Of a stretch of 5,325 nucleotides of DNA, positions 4,495 through 5,325 are shown one piece after another. This stretch comes from Prevotella sp. UBA746 (GTDB lineage Bacteria; Bacteroidota; Bacteroidia; Bacteroidales; Bacteroidaceae). The stretch lies in assembly GCA_002298545.1 (NCBI GenBank), contig DBKQ01000016.1, positions 35,511 to 40,835 on the forward strand. The letters run 5' to 3'. The notes below the pieces were generated by a model. That model was given only the letters and a program-made list of their open reading frames with translations. It was not told the DNA's origin and did not search any database. The position numbers were made by a program, and so were the translations under genes. The first letter of the stretch is position 1; each line of letters opens with the position of its first letter.

Positions 4495-5244
4495 ATGGGT
4501 AATTTTAAATTTGAGGTATGTGCCAACAGTGTAGAGAGTTGTATCGCTGCACAGGAAGGTGGAGCCGACAGGGTAGAGCTGTGTGCCGGAATTCCTGAAG
4601 GCGGCACTACGCCGTCGTATGGAGAAATAAAAGTGGCGCGAAGGTTGCTCGACAGAACATTGCTTCATGTCATCATTCGTCCGCGTGGCGGTGATTTCCT
4701 TTATTCTCCGTTGGAAATGGAACGGATGAAGGAGGATATAAGGATATGTAGAGAACTTGGCGTGGATGGCATAGTAATAGGATGCCTGACGGCAGAAGGA
4801 ACTGTTGATATGGAAAAGAATCGGGAACTTATCGAATGTGCACAAGGAATGTCGGTTACGTTCCATCGCGCTTTCGACCGGACCGTAGATCCGTTTGAGG
4901 CAATGGAACAGATTATATCACTTGGCTGTAACCGAATCTTGACTTCCGGACAACAGCCTAAAGCTATAGAGGGAACTCCGCTACTTGCCCGGCTTCAGGA
5001 GAAAGCCGACGGAAGGGTGGTGTTGCTTGCCGGCAGTGGAGTAACGGAAGAGAATATTCGCAGAATTTACGATGAGACGAAAATCCGCGAATATCATTTC
5101 TCGGCAAGAGTAAGTGTAAAGAGCAAGATGAAAAACATCTGTAAGAATGTATACATGGGAGCAAAAGGAGCGGATGAACAAAGTATCCTGGTAACAAGTA
5201 AGGAGAGAGTTGCGGCAACGATATCGCAGCTTGCTGATTTATAG
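4495..5244 (+). CDS. cutC: CutC-family TIM-barrel protein
   Basis: This 249-residue cytoplasmic protein matches CutC in length (E. coli CutC is about 248) and along its whole sequence. Motifs: FEVCANSVES (6-15), GADRVELCAG (23-32), IRPRGGDFLYS (61-71), VTFHRAFD (121-128), RILTSGQ (147-153), LLAGSGV (177-183) and the C-terminal HFSAR (201-205). Conserved polar residues Glu7, Cys9, Glu28, Cys30, Arg62, Arg64, His124 and Asp128 lie at the barrel mouth. The frame can be extended to a TTG at 4459, but that overlaps the kinase gene; ATG 4495 gives the family-typical N-terminus 13 nt after the kinase stop. The name comes from a copper-sensitivity phenotype in E. coli later attributed to the MicL small RNA encoded at that locus, so a copper role is doubtful. 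Being third in a transporter-kinase operon argues for a step linked to sugar metabolism. No terminator is visible before the window ends. Confidence 0.93.
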   Translation: MGNFKFEVCANSVESCIAAQEGGADRVELCAGIPEGGTTPSYGEIKVARRLLDRTLLHVIIRPRGGDFLYSPLEMERMKEDIRICRELGVDGIVIGCLTAEGTVDMEKNRELIECAQGMSVTFHRAFDRTVDPFEAMEQIISLGCNRILTSGQQPKAIEGTPLLARLQEKADGRVVLLAGSGVTEENIRRIYDETKIREYHFSARVSVKSKMKNICKNVYMGAKGADEQSILVTSKERVAATISQLADL

Positions 5245-5281
5245 TTCGAAGACGGTATTCTGTGTAAATATGCCGCAAATA

Positions 5282-5325
5282 TTGTGAACAAGAAATAATT
5301 GTTGTATCTTTGCATAAGATAAGCT
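5282..5325 (+). promoter_or_regulatory. Promoter inside a second, truncated copy of the repeat element
   Basis: The final 27 bases (5299-5325) repeat 238-264 with one mismatch. The copy contains a -7 box TATCTTTG (5305-5312), and ATTG (5281-5284) places a TTG 20 nt upstream, so this copy has a better-spaced promoter than the first. It points out of the window toward an unseen downstream gene. Whether the rest of the element (palindrome and second -7 box) follows cannot be seen. Confidence 0.55.

Noticed and set aside
4393..4866. Minus-strand open frame of 157 codons
   Set aside because: It overlaps both the kinase and cutC genes in antisense, and its His/Phe/Ser-rich translation looks like a mirror of coding DNA.
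1..5325. CRISPR array, tRNA/rRNA genes, insertion sequence, toxin-antitoxin or phage-defence genes
   Set aside because: No regularly spaced repeats, no cloverleaf or rRNA-like sequence, and no transposase-, nuclease- or toxin-like frame was found on either strand.

Overview
The window looks like a chromosomal segment from a member of the Bacteroidota, most likely Bacteroidales and possibly Prevotella-like. The main evidence is repeated matches to the Bacteroidetes primary promoter -7 box (TAnnTTTG, usually followed by C) at positions 244, 319, 2185 and 5305 on the + strand and 1965-1958 on the - strand. Intergenic DNA is AT-rich, gene starts are preceded by A/T-rich DNA rather than a well-placed Shine-Dalgarno sequence, and the proteins look like Bacteroidales family members. 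The genus is an inference.

Layout. Positions 1-88 hold what may be the first 29 codons of a minus-strand gene leaving the window, next to a perfect 13-bp inverted repeat (115-175). Positions 238-332 form a small promoter-bearing repeat element. The first half of that element recurs as the last 27 bases of the window, so the central genes lie between two copies. Downstream of the first copy are a FlK-like hotdog thioesterase (374-760) and a bacterial ferritin (790-1314), probably co-transcribed. A hairpin with a nine-G run and then a strong bidirectional terminator (1358-1402) separate the ferritin from a convergent minus-strand gene for a small exported helical protein (1419-1781). That gene has a well-formed promoter and a leader of about 170 nt.

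The divergent intergenic region (1782-2213) holds that leader and promoter, a perfect FNR-type palindrome (TTGAT-N4-ATCAA), and a -7 box just ahead of the second operon. This operon is a FucP/FHS-type sugar:proton symporter (2214-3500), a ROK-family sugar kinase (3501-4481) and a CutC-family TIM-barrel protein (4495-5244). The three genes are nearly contiguous, with spacings of 0 and 13 nt. The natural reading is uptake of a hexose or amino-hexose, its phosphorylation in the cytoplasm, and a linked CutC step whose chemistry is unknown.

No RNA genes, CRISPR array, transposase or defence system is visible, and I do not see an undescribed multi-gene system. The most noteworthy signals are the promoter-carrying repeat, the FNR-type palindrome, the CutC gene inside a sugar operon, and the unassigned structures at the left edge.
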